From Tenrec ecaudatus (Eukaryota; Chordata; Mammalia; Afrosoricida; Tenrecidae), in the NCBI RefSeq assembly GCF_050624435.1, contig NC_134543.1, forward strand, positions 124,897,475-124,961,474: 64,000 nucleotides of DNA, written 5' to 3'. Of the stretch, positions 33,080 through 44,570 are shown piece by piece (position 1 is the stretch's first letter; every line of letters starts with the position of its first letter). A model generated the notes under the pieces. That model saw only the letters and a list, made by a program, of their open reading frames with translations. It did no database searches and was not told the origin of the DNA. Made by a program: the position numbers and the translations under genes.

Positions 33080-34420
33080 AGAGTTTATTCACCCATATTG
33101 CCTTGAAGGACCTTAGCCAGCACCTGATAATTTAGCTTTGTCCCTTTGTAGTTTATCTCATTTCTCCTGTTCCTCCCTATTATTGAAAATGTTAAAGGTT
33201 GCATTGAGGAGGTCTCATTGTGGAGCTTGAGGGCCATCCTCAAGCCTGTTAAGCATTCTCTTAATATCAGGAGCCAACTGTGAGATAAAGTACATTGGTG
33301 CCAGCTGATGTTGAGAAATCAACCCTGGTGAACTTATGGAAAGCCTCCGAGAGGCAGGATAAAAACTGGGCAGGATTTTCTTTGGGATCTCTAAGAATGT
33401 CTCCAAAGTTGTCATAAATGACTGCTTTATTAGCCATCTTTTGTAGCCTCAGTAAGTTGCATAATCATGTCATCTTGGAGAGTGTGGTCCCATGACCACG
33501 TGGATAACTCCGGAGCCCACCTGTGTATTCTGGTTCTGGGCATGGTTTTCATCATCTCTGTGGTGGGCCCATGCCAGACTCTCTCCCTGTCTTTGGGGAT
33601 AAAGTAGTTGTAATAATCATATAATATAAATGTCATGCCAGTTAAGGTCATGAGACTGAGTGAGATATTCGGATGCTTTAATATAAGGGTCCAGATCAGA
33701 GGAAACAGGTCCCAGGTGCTTTTTGAGAACCAATAGGTCAGAGAGAGAAAAAGGAATGTGACCTCTAATGAGTCCCACAGCTCCTGCCACCTCATGGAGA
33801 GGACGGAGGGGGCAAGGGTCTGAAAGTGGAATTTTATTTAGATGTAAAATAGATAGAGATATAGAAAAGGCTTTTGAGCAGGGAAGGGCTGAGCGGGTGT
33901 GGGGTGGAGGGAAGATGGTGACAGGGAAGAAGGGGAGGGGAAGATGGCAAATTAGAGGAAGGTGGGTCAGGGGTCCGAAGTAGCTGGAGGGGCTAAGGAC
34001 GAGACTGGAGGGCGATTATAAGGAGGGGGAAAGCTGGCGAGGGAGACTCTGGGCTAAGGGGCATGGCCGGAGGATCAGAGGCCGATCCACTGTCTGGGAG
34101 AGGCGGCTCCTCCTGAGCCAGCAGGAGTTGGTTGGGTGATAGGGCAGTTTGGGCAGAGATGGGGGTGAGAACGAAGGTAGAAAAATGGCGCATACAGAGG
34201 GAACCAAATTTGACACTGAGTTTTCATGGGACACACAAGGCTCCACAATTGCCCAGGATTGATCAGACTTGAACACCGCGTTCCTGATTTCAAGTCTCTT
34301 TTCTCTGCCATCAGTTCTTGTGTTAGGAAGGAAACACCGATAGCTTGCCATACACTCTGGGCATAGCAGCATTGTGTGGGGGTGGGGGCAGGGGGGCGAG
34401 GGAGCAGGGCTTGAGAGCCA
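33080..34420 (-). pseudogene. Endogenous retrovirus gag relic (gammaretrovirus-like, ERV1)
   Basis: Minus-strand frames resemble gammaretroviral Gag. The frame at 33215-33415 carries the capsid segment SQLAPDIKRMLNRLED, parallel to the conserved APDIGRKLERLED region. The frame at 33430-33795 looks like the more N-terminal capsid part, and proline-rich frames at 33993-34476 look like matrix/p12. Reading order on the minus strand is therefore matrix, p12, capsid. The gene is broken into at least three frames by stops and frameshifts and lacks a recognisable pol, env or LTR. It cannot make a protein. The class is assigned from the capsid similarity alone. Confidence 0.72.
34378..34402 (+). repeat. 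G-quadruplex-prone G-runs
   Basis: Four runs G5-T-G5-CA-G6-CGA-G3 in 25 bases on the RAB8B sense strand. Confidence 0.8.
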
Positions 34421-34480
34421 GGAGATCTAGGGTCTAAGCACACCTCTGCCTGGATTAGCCATTTGATTTTGGACAAGTCT

Positions 34481-34690
34481 AGGAGCTCTGGTGATACAGT
34501 GGGTTACACATTGGACTGCTTATCTCAAGGTCAGCAGTTTGAAACCATTAGCCACTCCATGGGAGAAAGACGAGGCTTTCTACTCCTGTAAAGAGTTATA
34601 GTCTTGGACACCTACAGGGTCAGTTCTACACTGTCCTATAGCGTTGCTCTGAGTCAGAATTAACTTGATGGCAGTTTGAGTTTTAATGTC
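34481..34690 (+). mobile_element. AfroSINE, forward
   Basis: AGGAGCTCTGGTGATACAGT head, GGTCAGCAGTTTGAAACC, GACGAGGCTTTCTACTCCTG and GCTCTGAGTCAGAATTAAC. A full-length copy. Confidence 0.95.
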
Positions 34691-34806
34691 TGAAAATCTT
34701 TGTTGAATCAGTGAAAAGAAGCTGCTGAAGTTGAGTGGAATTTGAACTAGATCTTCACGACCTTCTTTACTCCTTGTTTATGAGATCCCTGGGGTTTGTA
34801 ATTGTC

Positions 34807-35036
34807 ATTAAATGCCATCGCTTTGGCTCCGACTCATAGTGACCCTATGTACAACAGAAGGAAGCCCTGCCTGGTCCTGCGCCATCCTCACCGATGTTAA
34901 GTTTGAGCCGTTGCGGCAACCGCAGTGTCAGTCCATCTCTTCGGGGCTCTTCCTCTTTCTCACTGACTTGCTCAGAAGCATGATGTCCTTTTCCAGGGAA
35001 GGGGCCCTCCTGATTGCATGTGCAAAGCATGTGACT
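34807..35036 (-). mobile_element. AfroLA/RTE 3' fragment, reverse
   Basis: TTAAATGCCATCGCTTTGGC, GACTCATAGTGACCCTATGT, GGTCCTGCGCCATCCTCACC and CTTTTCCAGGGAAGGGGCCC: the reversed RTE C terminus and 3' end, less diverged than the other fragments. Confidence 0.88.
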
Positions 35037-35039
35037 TGT

Positions 35040-36720
35040 TCGTCAGCTGATAATGTTGAGCTCTAAATCATCGTCATATTGCCTCATTCAGTCAACAACT
35101 TTCTTAGTTCCCACCGTTCTCAGAGAGGAAAGAGTAATGAGCATCCATGTAACTTTAACACACAGGTGCTGCAAAGGTCTCCAAAGAGAATCAGAAGCTG
35201 TGATGAAGGCAGAGAGGAGAGGTGCTTTCAAAAGATCCTAGAAGGATAGGATACGATCCCAGCTAAAATCTGAGCACAAAATAGGGATTTGTGGGGAGCC
35301 AAGCATGCCTTTCCAGGCAAAGCTGTACGGATGCCCAAAACCGCACAGCCCCCTGGGGGAATCCAAGGCATCTTGTTCAGCTGAAGCCTAGCATCAAGTG
35401 GGGGATGTGAACAGATATGTATCGTTCAGCCTCTGTTGAACAATATATAGAGGGGTAGATTGGGAAGGGCTTCTAAACCGGACTTTATTCGGAGAGCATT
35501 CACTGGTGAACTACTGAAGGATTTTATGCAAGGGAAACTAACCAGGAGGCTTAAAGAATCTTACCTGCCTCTTAGCTGTACTGTTTACAAAGGACTTTCA
35601 CCTGCATAACTTTATGTGAGCTTTTTAGCCACTTCCAACAGATTAGTTTCCCTTTGTGCTGATCCAGAAGCTAAGGTTCTAGATGCAGGAGCTAAGGTTC
35701 TAGATGGAGAAGCTAAGGATAACTGGTTTGGTCTGTCCATTGAATGGAAGAGCCAACGCTTGGCCCTGGACCAGGCTGTGTCCAAGACAAATGACTCCTT
35801 GCAGAGTGGATCCTGGCATTTTCCGTGGGCCTCAGTGCGCTAGGCACTGAGCCAGTTGGAGAGGTCACTATCAGTGGTCTGTAAGAGCTATCTATGTACA
35901 CTGATCACCAAACCCTTAAGAAGCACATTGAGTGGGAAATGGAATCAGCCCTGACACACCCACCCATTTGATTGACAAGTTCCTAGGACAGCGAATGCCA
36001 ACACATGCCTTGCCTGCTGGTACTGTAAGGCCAGGGGACTTGGGTTTAATGTTGCTTCTTGGCTCCTAAGCCTGACCAGTTTGGCATTTCCTTCAGGAAG
36101 TACTCAAATCTGCATGCACAGAATGGGGCCAGGAGATGATGGAATTTAATTATGAATCTAGCTCTTTTGTGGAAAGGAGACAAATTATTTCCGAAATCTC
36201 AGAGCTGCCACTCCACATGCGCCATTGATTTGTTAAGGGCCTGAGATAGACAATAATATGTTGGGAAAGGCTATCTTAATTGTGAACTTCCCTACTTTAC
36301 CAAGTCTAACTTTCAGATTAGCTTGCCCTTTCCTTTGTTTTAGGGTGAAACTCTCAGTTTTGTTGGAAAAACCCTGTTAGTGATTTTCCTCAGAGTCACA
36401 GTGGCAGTGGAAACTAGACCGATGGCTGGTCTGCTTGCCTCCAGCATGCCACTGTGAGCCAGAAAGGAGTGCGAGCTGAGCAGCTAAGCTTGCCATGAGC
36501 AAGTCTATTTGCGGAGACACATGAATTAGCCTCGCAGAAAGCTATGGACCTCTTTCCTCTTGAGTTATACTAAGGTCATTGGACACCCCTCCCACCCCCC
36601 GCTTCAAAAAAAAAAGAAAGAAAGATGAGAAGCAAGGCTGAGGGCCTCCTAAGGGCAGGCCACCGACATGTGAACGATGAAAGTGGCAGTGTGGTGGCAT
36701 GAAAATGGTGTCCGTTAATA
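35040..36720. other. Unassigned intron sequence with a 21-bp duplication
   Basis: At 35669-35730 GCTAAGGTTCTAGATG(C/G)(A)G(G)A-type units of about 21 bp occur two and a half times. No other named feature. Confidence 0.45.
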
Positions 36721-36739
36721 CGACTTTGTGTTAAACTTC

Positions 36740-36985
36740 CTGGGTATGCTTCTGTTTCTTCTTATGTAAAAAGGGAGTGTTGGACATGATACAGATTAAG
36801 GTCCCTTCCAGACACCCTGATTCTGAGTGGTAGCCAGTGGACACACAGAGGAGATGGAAAAAGGAGACTTCAAATCCAAAACAACATGGTGCAGATAAAA
36901 TGATTTGGACTTCGGAGACAGAAACTCCCAAGTTCAAATCCTGACTGCATGATTTCTTATACCTCAATAAATTATTTGACATGTT
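36740..36985 (+). repeat. MIR/MIR3-like remnants
   Basis: 36755-36830 has a 'GTAAAAAGGGAGTGTTGGAC ... GGTCCCTTCCAG' pattern and 36900-36985 has CCCAAGTTCAAATCCTGAC, both seen in mammal-wide SINEs. Confidence 0.6.
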
Positions 36986-37105
36986 CATTATTGACAAAGG
37001 AAGGACAGTAGCTCCCTAGCAAGATTTTTGTTTTGTTTTGAGACTTGAGGATGGATTATTACGTGAATAATATCATTTGCATTTGGGACACACTAACATA
37101 AGAGC

Positions 37106-37108
<3 letters not shown>

Positions 37109-37142
<34 letters not shown>
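37109..37142 (+). repeat. (GT)n microsatellite
   Basis: About 17 GT units. Confidence 0.97.
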
Positions 37143-37145
<3 letters not shown>

Positions 37146-37185
37146 CACACCCAATCCCTGAGACTTCACTATGATAGCACTGACT

Positions 37186-37665
37186 TTTAATGACAGCAGC
37201 TAACATGGATTGAGTGCTTATTGTGTACTAGGAGCCCTGGGGCATAGTGGTGACATGTTGGGCTGCTAATTGCAAGGGCAGCAGTTCAAAACCACCAGCC
37301 GCTCCTCAGGAGAAAGATGGGACTTTCTGCTTCCATAGTTGCATTCATGAAAACCCACAGGGGCAGTTCTCCCCAGTCCCATAGGGTCAATGTGAGCCGA
37401 CATCAACTCGACAGCTGTAAGGTTGGTTTTGGTTTTCAGCCAGACACTAGGCATTTTTTCCAAGATTAGCATTTTACACCGATTAATTCATTTCATCCTT
37501 AGAAAACCTTTTTTAGGTACACTTCTAAGTTATCCCCATTTCCCAGATGATGTAATGGAGGCATAGGAATGGTTAAATAACTTTTCAAGCTCAACAGCTA
37601 GTACCAGATAGGGCCAACTCAGATTTGAATTCAGGCAATCTGGTTCTAGAGTCTGTGTTTTTAAC
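37186..37665 (+). repeat. MIR SINE split by an AfroSINE
   Basis: 37186-37229 (AACATGGATTGAGTGCTTAT) and 37436-37665 (CAGACACTAGGC, then ATCCCCATTTCCCAGATGATG) are consecutive parts of one MIR. The AfroSINE at 37230-37435 sits between. Confidence 0.82.
37230..37435 (+). mobile_element. AfroSINE, forward, nested in MIR
   Basis: GGAGCCCTGGGGCATAGTGG head, GCAGCAGTTCAAAACCACC, GAAAGATGGGACTTTCTGC and AGGGTCAATGTGAGCCGAC. Confidence 0.94.
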
Positions 37666-38036
37666 CACCATGATTTTGCCTCATCACGACTCAGAAATAC
37701 TTTAAAAAAAACAACAACACACACCCCTCCCCCCGCCAAAAAAAGGTCAACAAAAAGTGATGTGTTATCTTTCGAGAGGTCATGTAGGACAGATGAGCAT
37801 TGGGGCCACTGCTTACGTGCTGAACGGGCCCTCCCCATTTGGTAGCTCCCTGGCTCTCAGTCAGGCCTGTTGTCAGGAGCTGGTTTCCTGAGACAGAGTG
37901 TTGTGAAGCACCTAGCACAAGACCAAGCACGCAATGAGGGCGAAATCAATGATGAGGGTTTAAGAAGCACCTCTTAGAAAGAATTCCTTAAAAAAAAAAC
38001 CATGAGTAGGAACATTCTGGTTACTCAGTGGGGTGT

Positions 38037-38469
38037 TGTGTTTGTTCGTGTAGACTAGAGAAACAAATTCATGGACACTCTCATGTATATAAGAAAGAGC
38101 TTTATATACAAGAGCAATTGAATATTGAGAAAACATCCGAGCCCAGTCCAGATCAAGTCCATAAGTCCAATATTAGCCCATATGTCCGATAACATCTATA
38201 TATTCCTCTTCAGACTCATGCAACACATGCAATGACGCTGAACGCAGGAAGATCACAGGCAGTGGAGGCATCTCAGCTCTGGCTTTTTCAGCTCTAGGGC
38301 TCTAGCGTAGCTCCATGTGTCTTGTCAACGGGAATGTCTCGCAGGGAGTGTCTGTGTCCCGCCTTAACGCCTCCAAATGAGGTCATCAAGCTGTGACCTG
38401 ATTGACAGGCTATACTTCACCCCTTCACTCTTAAGTCTCAAATTGACAACAGATTATGTAACTACCACA
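38037..38469 (-). mobile_element. Solo LTR (433 bp), same family as 9273 and 22473
   Basis: It begins TGTGTTTGTTCGTGTAGACT and ends ATTATGTAACTACCACA. Perfect 5-bp target duplication GGTGT (38032-38036 and 38470-38474). It is about 90 bp shorter than the other two copies through internal gaps. Confidence 0.9.
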
Positions 38470-38555
38470 GGTGTGCTCCGTTTTCTAGAGATTTAATTCT
38501 TTCAGTTTAGGGCCACGCTCACTTCTAAAGCTAGGATTAGACATGGCCACTACAC

Positions 38556-38760
38556 TCGCAGGGGCTCTGGTAGACCTGTGCTGGCATTGTCAGGTTAGCA
38601 GTGGGCTGCTCGCTGCAAAGGTGGCTGCTCAAACTCTAACCACTCCACAGAAGATAGATGGGCTGTCTGCTCCTGTTAGGATGGCCGGTCTTGGAAACCC
38701 TGTATAGATCCAACCCTATGAGTTGGAATTAACTTGGGGGCAATGGGTTTGTTTTTGGTT
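38556..38760 (+). mobile_element. AfroSINE, forward
   Basis: CAGGGGCTCTGGTAGACCTG head, GATAGATGGGCTGTCTGCTC, and CCCTATGAGTTGGAATTAAC at the 3' end. Confidence 0.9.
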
Positions 38761-38769
38761 GCTTTTGTT

Positions 38770-39660
38770 TCCATTAAACTCATTCCCAGACTGCAGGTTG
38801 CCATCCATGGCCTCTGCTGGCATCAGGAGATGTCCAGAAGCAACTTTAGACTGTGGGACCAGCATGTCAGTGGAACTCAGGAGCAAGTTGATTGTGGCTT
38901 TTCTAGTGTTACAAACAATCTTGATGTCCTACTTCAGGTGAAGACAAGACCAGAAAACAGTAAAAAATGCTCTTTCTAGAAAGGATAATTGTTTCAATTT
39001 CTAATTCCATCTCAATGTCTTTTGTTGGGGCCATGAATTTTAAATACAGTGAGTTTCTGAGTAGAGCGTCCTGAATTTTAATGAGTTTGTTTGCATACAT
39101 GAATTTGAACAATACATTTAATCTTGTAGCATGCGTAGCTGATTTTAATGGACAAAGTTACCCAACTTGAAAGTTAGTTAATAGGGTTTTCTTTACCTAA
39201 TAATCAGGATTACTCTTTCATCTCAAAAAAGCCATTAATCATGTATTTTTACAATATTGATGCATGCTATTAACTTCTTCATCATTAAACTGTCTCATCA
39301 AGAGAAGTAGGAAAGTAAATGTGTCAGTATGTGCACAGAAAATATTTTTTTCAAGCCCTCTCAACACTCTCCCCCTCCACCCCCTGTGATAGTTAAGATA
39401 GATAATGAGTGCTTACACATACATGTTAGACGTACCAAGGCTACACATACATGTTAGACATAGACATACTGAGGCCAACTCGGGTGTATTATAGACCGGG
39501 TAGTTGAAGCAAGATGTTAATGAGTAGCTTAACAGATTTAAAATTTTATTTTTTTAAACGACAAAGATGGGAAGAGATCAAAGAGACGCAAGGACCCAGG
39601 CCACTAATGGCCTTGGAAGCTAGTTTAAGGAGGAGAATTTTCTGATTTTAAGTGCACAAA
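38770..39660. other. Unassigned intron sequence
   Basis: AT-rich; a near-duplicate GCTACACATACATGTTAGAC pair at about 39412-39470 is the only pattern seen. Confidence 0.4.
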
Positions 39661-39667
39661 CTCAAAA

Positions 39668-39735
39668 AATTCACAGGGTCGCTCTGAGTCAGAATGGACT
39701 TGACGGCAGTGAGTGTGGTGATTGGTAGGTGCGTA
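39668..39735 (+). mobile_element. AfroSINE 3' fragment
   Basis: CACAGGGTCGCTCTGAGTCA and GACTTGACGGCAGTGAG are the family 3' end only. Confidence 0.85.
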
Positions 39736-39739
39736 CACA

Positions 39740-41030
39740 GGTATTACTCAGTCAGCATCCATATGAAGGCAACTGACAACATAAGTGAAAGAATTATGTG
39801 CAGGAACCATTTGACTTATAAATTCTAAAATTAAAGTGGTTTCCAGTGTGCTACAAAAAATCATGTGGCCTCCAGGAAAATATCTTGTGAAAAATGTTTA
39901 GATTGTGAGCTCTTACTTTCTAATGAGTGATTAAGATTTGGCCCAGTAGGTTCAGTTAATGCTCAGTTGATGAATGTGCCCAAACCCTCAGGACAGATCA
40001 TGTCTCCTTAAGGACAGGAACCATGACTTGCCTCTCCAGAGCTCAGACACACAGCATTCATTTGTAGAAGAAATGAGCTAACACCATGTATTTCCTCTGT
40101 GGGATGGAGCTTGGGCGCCTACAAGAGTGATGTCTCATCATTAGCACCTGCATAGCCAGCACGCACAGAACCTTCAAAGGGTGTGCAATTATCACCAGTC
40201 ATTGCATGCGGTCTTTCTAGATGTGAGCACAAGAAAACCAACCTGTTCTCTTTTTCCAAGATAAGTATCTATAGGAACAAATGCCTGCACACTGCATTGA
40301 TGACTGGGCATGAACACGTAGTCTCTGGTGCAGGCAAGGCCCTCAGGAATGTGTGTGGAATGAACTGGCAGTCAACAGCAGCATCCTCAAGTCACAGCTA
40401 TTCCTGTCACATCTGTGTCACAGCAGATAAGGAGTACCCCTCCCTCACCTCTCCACCCACCAAAGCCACTTTCCTGGAAAACAACAGAACAACTCTTGAC
40501 CTCCCAGCAAGAGCGTCCTCAACACCCATTCTTAGGGTTCTAGTTCCTGAGTGTTTCACCTTCCCTAGTTCCCAGGGAGCTAACCTGTTAGCTCATGTTC
40601 TCTGTCGAGTACTTGTCCACTCCTGGCAACCACCCTCGTCCTCCTCACTGACTTTCTCCTGCTGGCCCTGGCTGCTATGCTTGCTTCCTCGATGACATCA
40701 GCTCCATTCTGCTAAGGAGGGCTCTTAAAGCAGAAAGGTTCTGAAAGGAAGTCTCTTAAAGACTTCCGCAGGTCACCCACCTCTCCTCCTTTCTTTTATT
40801 GCTGGGCTTCTTGAAAGAGGAGTCTTATCACCTGTACCTTTCTACCACGTCCTCACCTTGCACACACAGGTCACTGGGTCCTTCCTTCCTTCCTGGCCTC
40901 TTCTCTGTCCTTGCCCCTCAGCAGCATTTGGGAGTATTTACGACCTACCTGTTCTTGGAGTGCCATTTTGGAAATGAGACCCTTAAATAAAAGTTGTAGG
41001 CACACTCACCTCTGTAGCTTTGTTGCTCTC
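39740..41030. other. Unassigned intron sequence
   Basis: A 170-codon plus-strand frame at 40183-40695 has no domain that I can name; likely chance. Confidence 0.4.
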
Positions 41031-41034
41031 GGGC

Positions 41035-41160
41035 CAGTGTCTCCTGCTAGATTGTAAACTCCTTGAGCGCAGGTGCCGAATCCGATAGTGTTCTCCATTG
41101 TGTCCCTGTACCTGGTGTCGTGCCTGCTATGCTCAAATGAGGACGGGAAATCCTTGTGTG
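41035..41160 (+). repeat. L2 LINE 3' end remnant
   Basis: TAGATTGTAAACTCCTTGAG and GTGTCCCTGTACCTGGTG parallel the L2 3' end (the 'gtaagctccttgagggcagg' motif). Confidence 0.8.
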
Positions 41161-41189
41161 ATGCAGACATGGGTGATCTCTTTTTATTC

Positions 41190-41610
41190 CTTAAAAAGTC
41201 ATTTTATTGGGGCTCACACAACTCTTATCACAGTCCATCCATTGTGTCAAGCACATGTGTACATTTGTTACCATCATCACTTTCAAAACATTTTCTTTCT
41301 ACTGGAGCCCTTGGTATCAGCTACTCATTTTTTCTCCTTCCTTCCCTTCCTCACCCGACCTCCCTCCCTCCCAAACCCTTGATAATTTATAAATTATTAT
41401 TATTTATTCATGATTTACACTGACCAGTGTCTCCCTTTACCTACTTTTCTGTTGTCTGGCTCCCAGGGAGGGGGTTATATGTAGATCATTGTGATCAGTT
41501 GCCCCTTTCTCTCCCCATCTTCCCCTTACCCTCCTAGTATCTCTACTCTCATTAATGGTCTTGAGAGGTTTATCTGTCCTGGATTTCCAGTATGGTTGCT
41601 CTCTTTGTTT
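41190..41610 (-). mobile_element. LINE-3'-end repeat, reverse, beside L1 ORF2
   Basis: TCATTTTATTGGGGCTCACA through GGTCTTGAGAGGTTTATCTG, the reversed terminal 420 bp. About 370 bp of unassigned sequence separates it from minus-strand L1 ORF2, in the order expected for an L1 3' end with an internal deletion. The link is inference. Confidence 0.8.
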
Positions 41611-41979
41611 ATGCATGTGTATGTGTGTGTGTCTAATTTTTCCTTATTTTTCTACTTTATTGTGATTTTGGAAAATATTTACATTGCAAGCTAGGTTGTT
41701 ATTTGAACAATTTCTGTCTGTAGAAGCCATTAATATTGGTTACATTTTGTCATCAGTCTCATAAATTCCATTCTGGCTATTCTGTTTCCTTTTATGTAGC
41801 TTCCTTGACTCCCTTTACCTGCCTACTTTGACCACTGCTAGTTCTCATGTAGTTGATTGTTTAGAGGAGCACAGTATTCACTTAAGGACAACATGGTTTC
41901 TCTAATGAGCCCTCTTTCCTTTGGCTTACAGGTGAACATCAGGAGTAGGTTAAGTTCCAAGTTTAAAGAGTATCCAAGG

Positions 41980-42935
41980 GCAAAGTTTTGGCCATTTCTC
42001 TAGTCTTTACCTGTCCAATAAGTCTGGCCTGTTTTTGGATTTCAGTTTTATTCTACATTTTTTCTCCCATTCTATCCAGAACCATCATTGTCTCGTGTTC
42101 AGAACAGTCCGTAATGGTAGCCAGGCACTGTCCTGTTCTCTGGGCGATGTGGTTCATGTGGCTCTTTGGTTTACTTTTTTCTCTTTTGGTCCAGATAGGA
42201 AGAGAACAATGTTTGTATCTTAGATGGCTGCTTGCAAGTTCTTAATTGTCTTTTTGTTGATTTCCAACCTTATGGAATAATGGTCTGAGAGGGAAGGCTG
42301 AGTGATCTCTAGGTGCTTGACTGTGCCCCAGCATGTGGTCTATCTTCCAGTATGTACCTCTTGGGATTGAGAAGAATGGGAATTAATTTGCATTTGGGTG
42401 GGGAGCTCTGAAAATGTCTATCAGGTCAAATTGCCTACAAATTGCCTAATTGTAGAGTTTAGTTCTGTAGCTTCCTTGTTAAGCTTCTTTCCCTGTAATC
42501 TGTCTTGCTTAGAGAGTGGTGTGTTAAAATCACCTACTATGATTGTTGAACCTGTGATTTCTTATTTTTATCTTTTGGAGCATTTGATGGACGAGAATTT
42601 TATGAGTCTCTCATTGGCTGCATATATATTTATTATGCTCACTGGTTCTTGATCTGTGGCTCCCTTGAGCATTATATAGTGCCTCTCCTTATCTCTTGTT
42701 ATGTCTTGCACCTTGAGATCAATTTTGTCAGAGATTAGGATTGCAACCCCTGCTTCTTTTGAATTGCCATTTGCTTGGTGTGTTTTTCTCCAGCCTTTGA
42801 ATCACAGCCTATTTTTGTCTGCAAGCTTGAACTCTGCCTCTTGTAGGTAACAGATTGATGGGTTGTGTTGGACAAGTTCAATCCATTGATATTCAGAGTT
42901 GTTACATCCGTCTGTGGATTCTGTGATGTCATCTC
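41980..42935 (-). pseudogene. L1 ORF2 N-terminal (endonuclease) region, decayed
   Basis: On the minus strand, the start reads TLNINGLN followed by a short gap to GEKHTKQMAIQKKQG, matching the L1 ORF2 apurinic-endonuclease N terminus (LTLNINGLN...; ...NQKKAGVAI). Downstream minus-strand text down to about 41980 continues as L1 ORF2. Stops and frameshifts break it, and the reverse-transcriptase half is missing. Confidence 0.82.
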
Positions 42936-42984
42936 GTGCCTTTTGTGTTGGGCGTTTTCCTAACTCCCTTCTTATCAGTACATT

Positions 42985-44570
42985 TTGCCTGTGTGTGTGT
43001 GGTGTCATTGTTGCCTTCTTTTCACTGTAGAGTCGGTTGTGGGTGGAGTTGCTCTATGTGGTGGTCTCTTGTTTGTGCTCCGCGAGTGTTGTTCTGCCCA
43101 CACTGAGTTGGTAAGGATTTTTTGTAGAGCTGGAATTCTTTCAATGTATTCTTTGAGTTTCTTCTTATCCGGGAAGGCTCCTACTTCTCCATCTATCTTG
43201 ATAGATAATTTGGCTGGGTAGAATATTCTTGGGTTTGCATTATTTTCTTTCAACTTTTGGAATGTTACTCCACTTTTTTCTCTTCTTGGTGTCCAGTGAT
43301 AGGTCTAAGCATATTCTTATTTGGGTACCTTTATAGGTAGCTGCCTTTTTCCCCTAGCTGCTCCTATGATTTTCTCCTTCTCTTTATAGTTGGATAGTTT
43401 AACTATTACTGTGTATACTCAAATATATACTGACTCGAATATAAATTGAGGCACCTAATTTTACCACAAAAAAATTGGGAAACCTTATTGACTTGACTAT
43501 AAGCCTAGGGTGGGAAATGCAGCAGCTGTTGGTAACTTTCAAAATAAAAATAAATGCCAATATAATTAAATTAATTGAGGCATCAGTAGGTTAAATGTTT
43601 TTGAATATTTATTTCAAAGAAAAACAGTAAAGTAGCTCTGTAAGTGGAAAAAAGGGTCAACAAAAACAATGTGGTATCAACAATAAATTTAAAAGTACAA
43701 AAACCTTAGCTGCACCAGAGAACAGGTAAGTGGGGACCCTCACTCAAGTATAAGCTGAGAGAACCTTTTTCAACCTAAAAAAAAGTGCTGGAAAACTTGG
43801 CTTACACACGAGTATATATGGTATATGCTTTGGCGAATTCTTCTTGGGATTCAGTCTAGCTAGTATCTTTTCGGCGTCCTGAATGGTTGCCTGCTTTTCA
43901 TTTATTAAGCTGGGAACGTTTTCCTCTAAGAATACCCTCACAATTTTTGCTGTGGACTTCGCTGTGTCTTGTTATGGTAATCCAATTGTTCATAGCATCA
44001 GACATTGTTCCCGGTTTTCTTCAACGTCTCTGAGTATCTTGTTTGTCTGTCTTTCCCGTTTGTTGCAGTCTGCTTGGTTATCCTCGAGGTCACTGGTACG
44101 ATTCTCTGATGCTTCTTCTCTGTTAGTGAAGTCTGTGAATTTGTTACTTGCTTTTGTTACCTCATCCCTTAACTCTTGTATTTCCTTTTGGTGCGTGGCC
44201 TTTATCTCCTCTATCATTTTATCCTTTTTCTGTATTGCTTCCCTCATATTCTGCATGACTCCTAGCAGCATTCTGAGGATTTATTTTTGTAGCATATTGA
44301 CGTCTGTTTCTTCTATGAATGTTGCTAGGTTCAGGACTTCCTCCAACATTGTCTTTTGTTTCTCCTGCTTTTTTTGTTGTTGAGGTTGTTGAGGCAATTT
44401 GCTGTCTGCATGTCATTTTTGAGGGGCTTGACACCATTTTCCCAGGAGTCATAGTGTCCTGGGATTTCTATTTGGGAGGTTGGTAGGAATGCTGCAGACT
44501 TCCTGGAGCCAACTCCCCTGGGGGTTGGGCTATGACTTTGTTCCTCTGGGTTTGCCCCTCTCACCCTAGC
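42985..44570 (-). pseudogene. L1 ORF1, decayed and interrupted by a TIR element
   Basis: Minus-strand pieces in order: an N-terminal part at 44219-44564, a coiled-coil-like part at 43990-44271 (KKDKMIEEIKATHQKEIQEL), a central part ILARLNPKKNSPKHI at about 43840, and a C-terminal part at 43005-43253 (IFYPAKLSIKIDGE, cf. the conserved ILYPAKLSF). The TIR element at 43411-43826 cuts it after ...SPKHI. ORF1 lies upstream of ORF2 as in an L1. No intact frame. Confidence 0.85.
43411..43826 (+). mobile_element. TIR DNA element ('tataagcc' family), long copy nested in L1 ORF1
   Basis: It starts TATACTCAAATATATACTGA..GAGGCACCTAATTTTACCAC and ends AACTTGGCTTACACACGAGT, the reverse complement layout of the short copy at 48643. 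About 415 bp with no recognisable transposase. L1 ORF1 sequence continues on both sides. Confidence 0.75.

Noticed and set aside
40183..40695. 170-codon plus-strand frame
   Set aside because: No recognised domain or splice context; probably chance.
41190..44570. One continuous functional L1 on the minus strand
   Set aside because: ORF2 lacks its reverse-transcriptase half, ORF1 is broken by a TIR insertion, and the 3' segment is separated by unassigned DNA.
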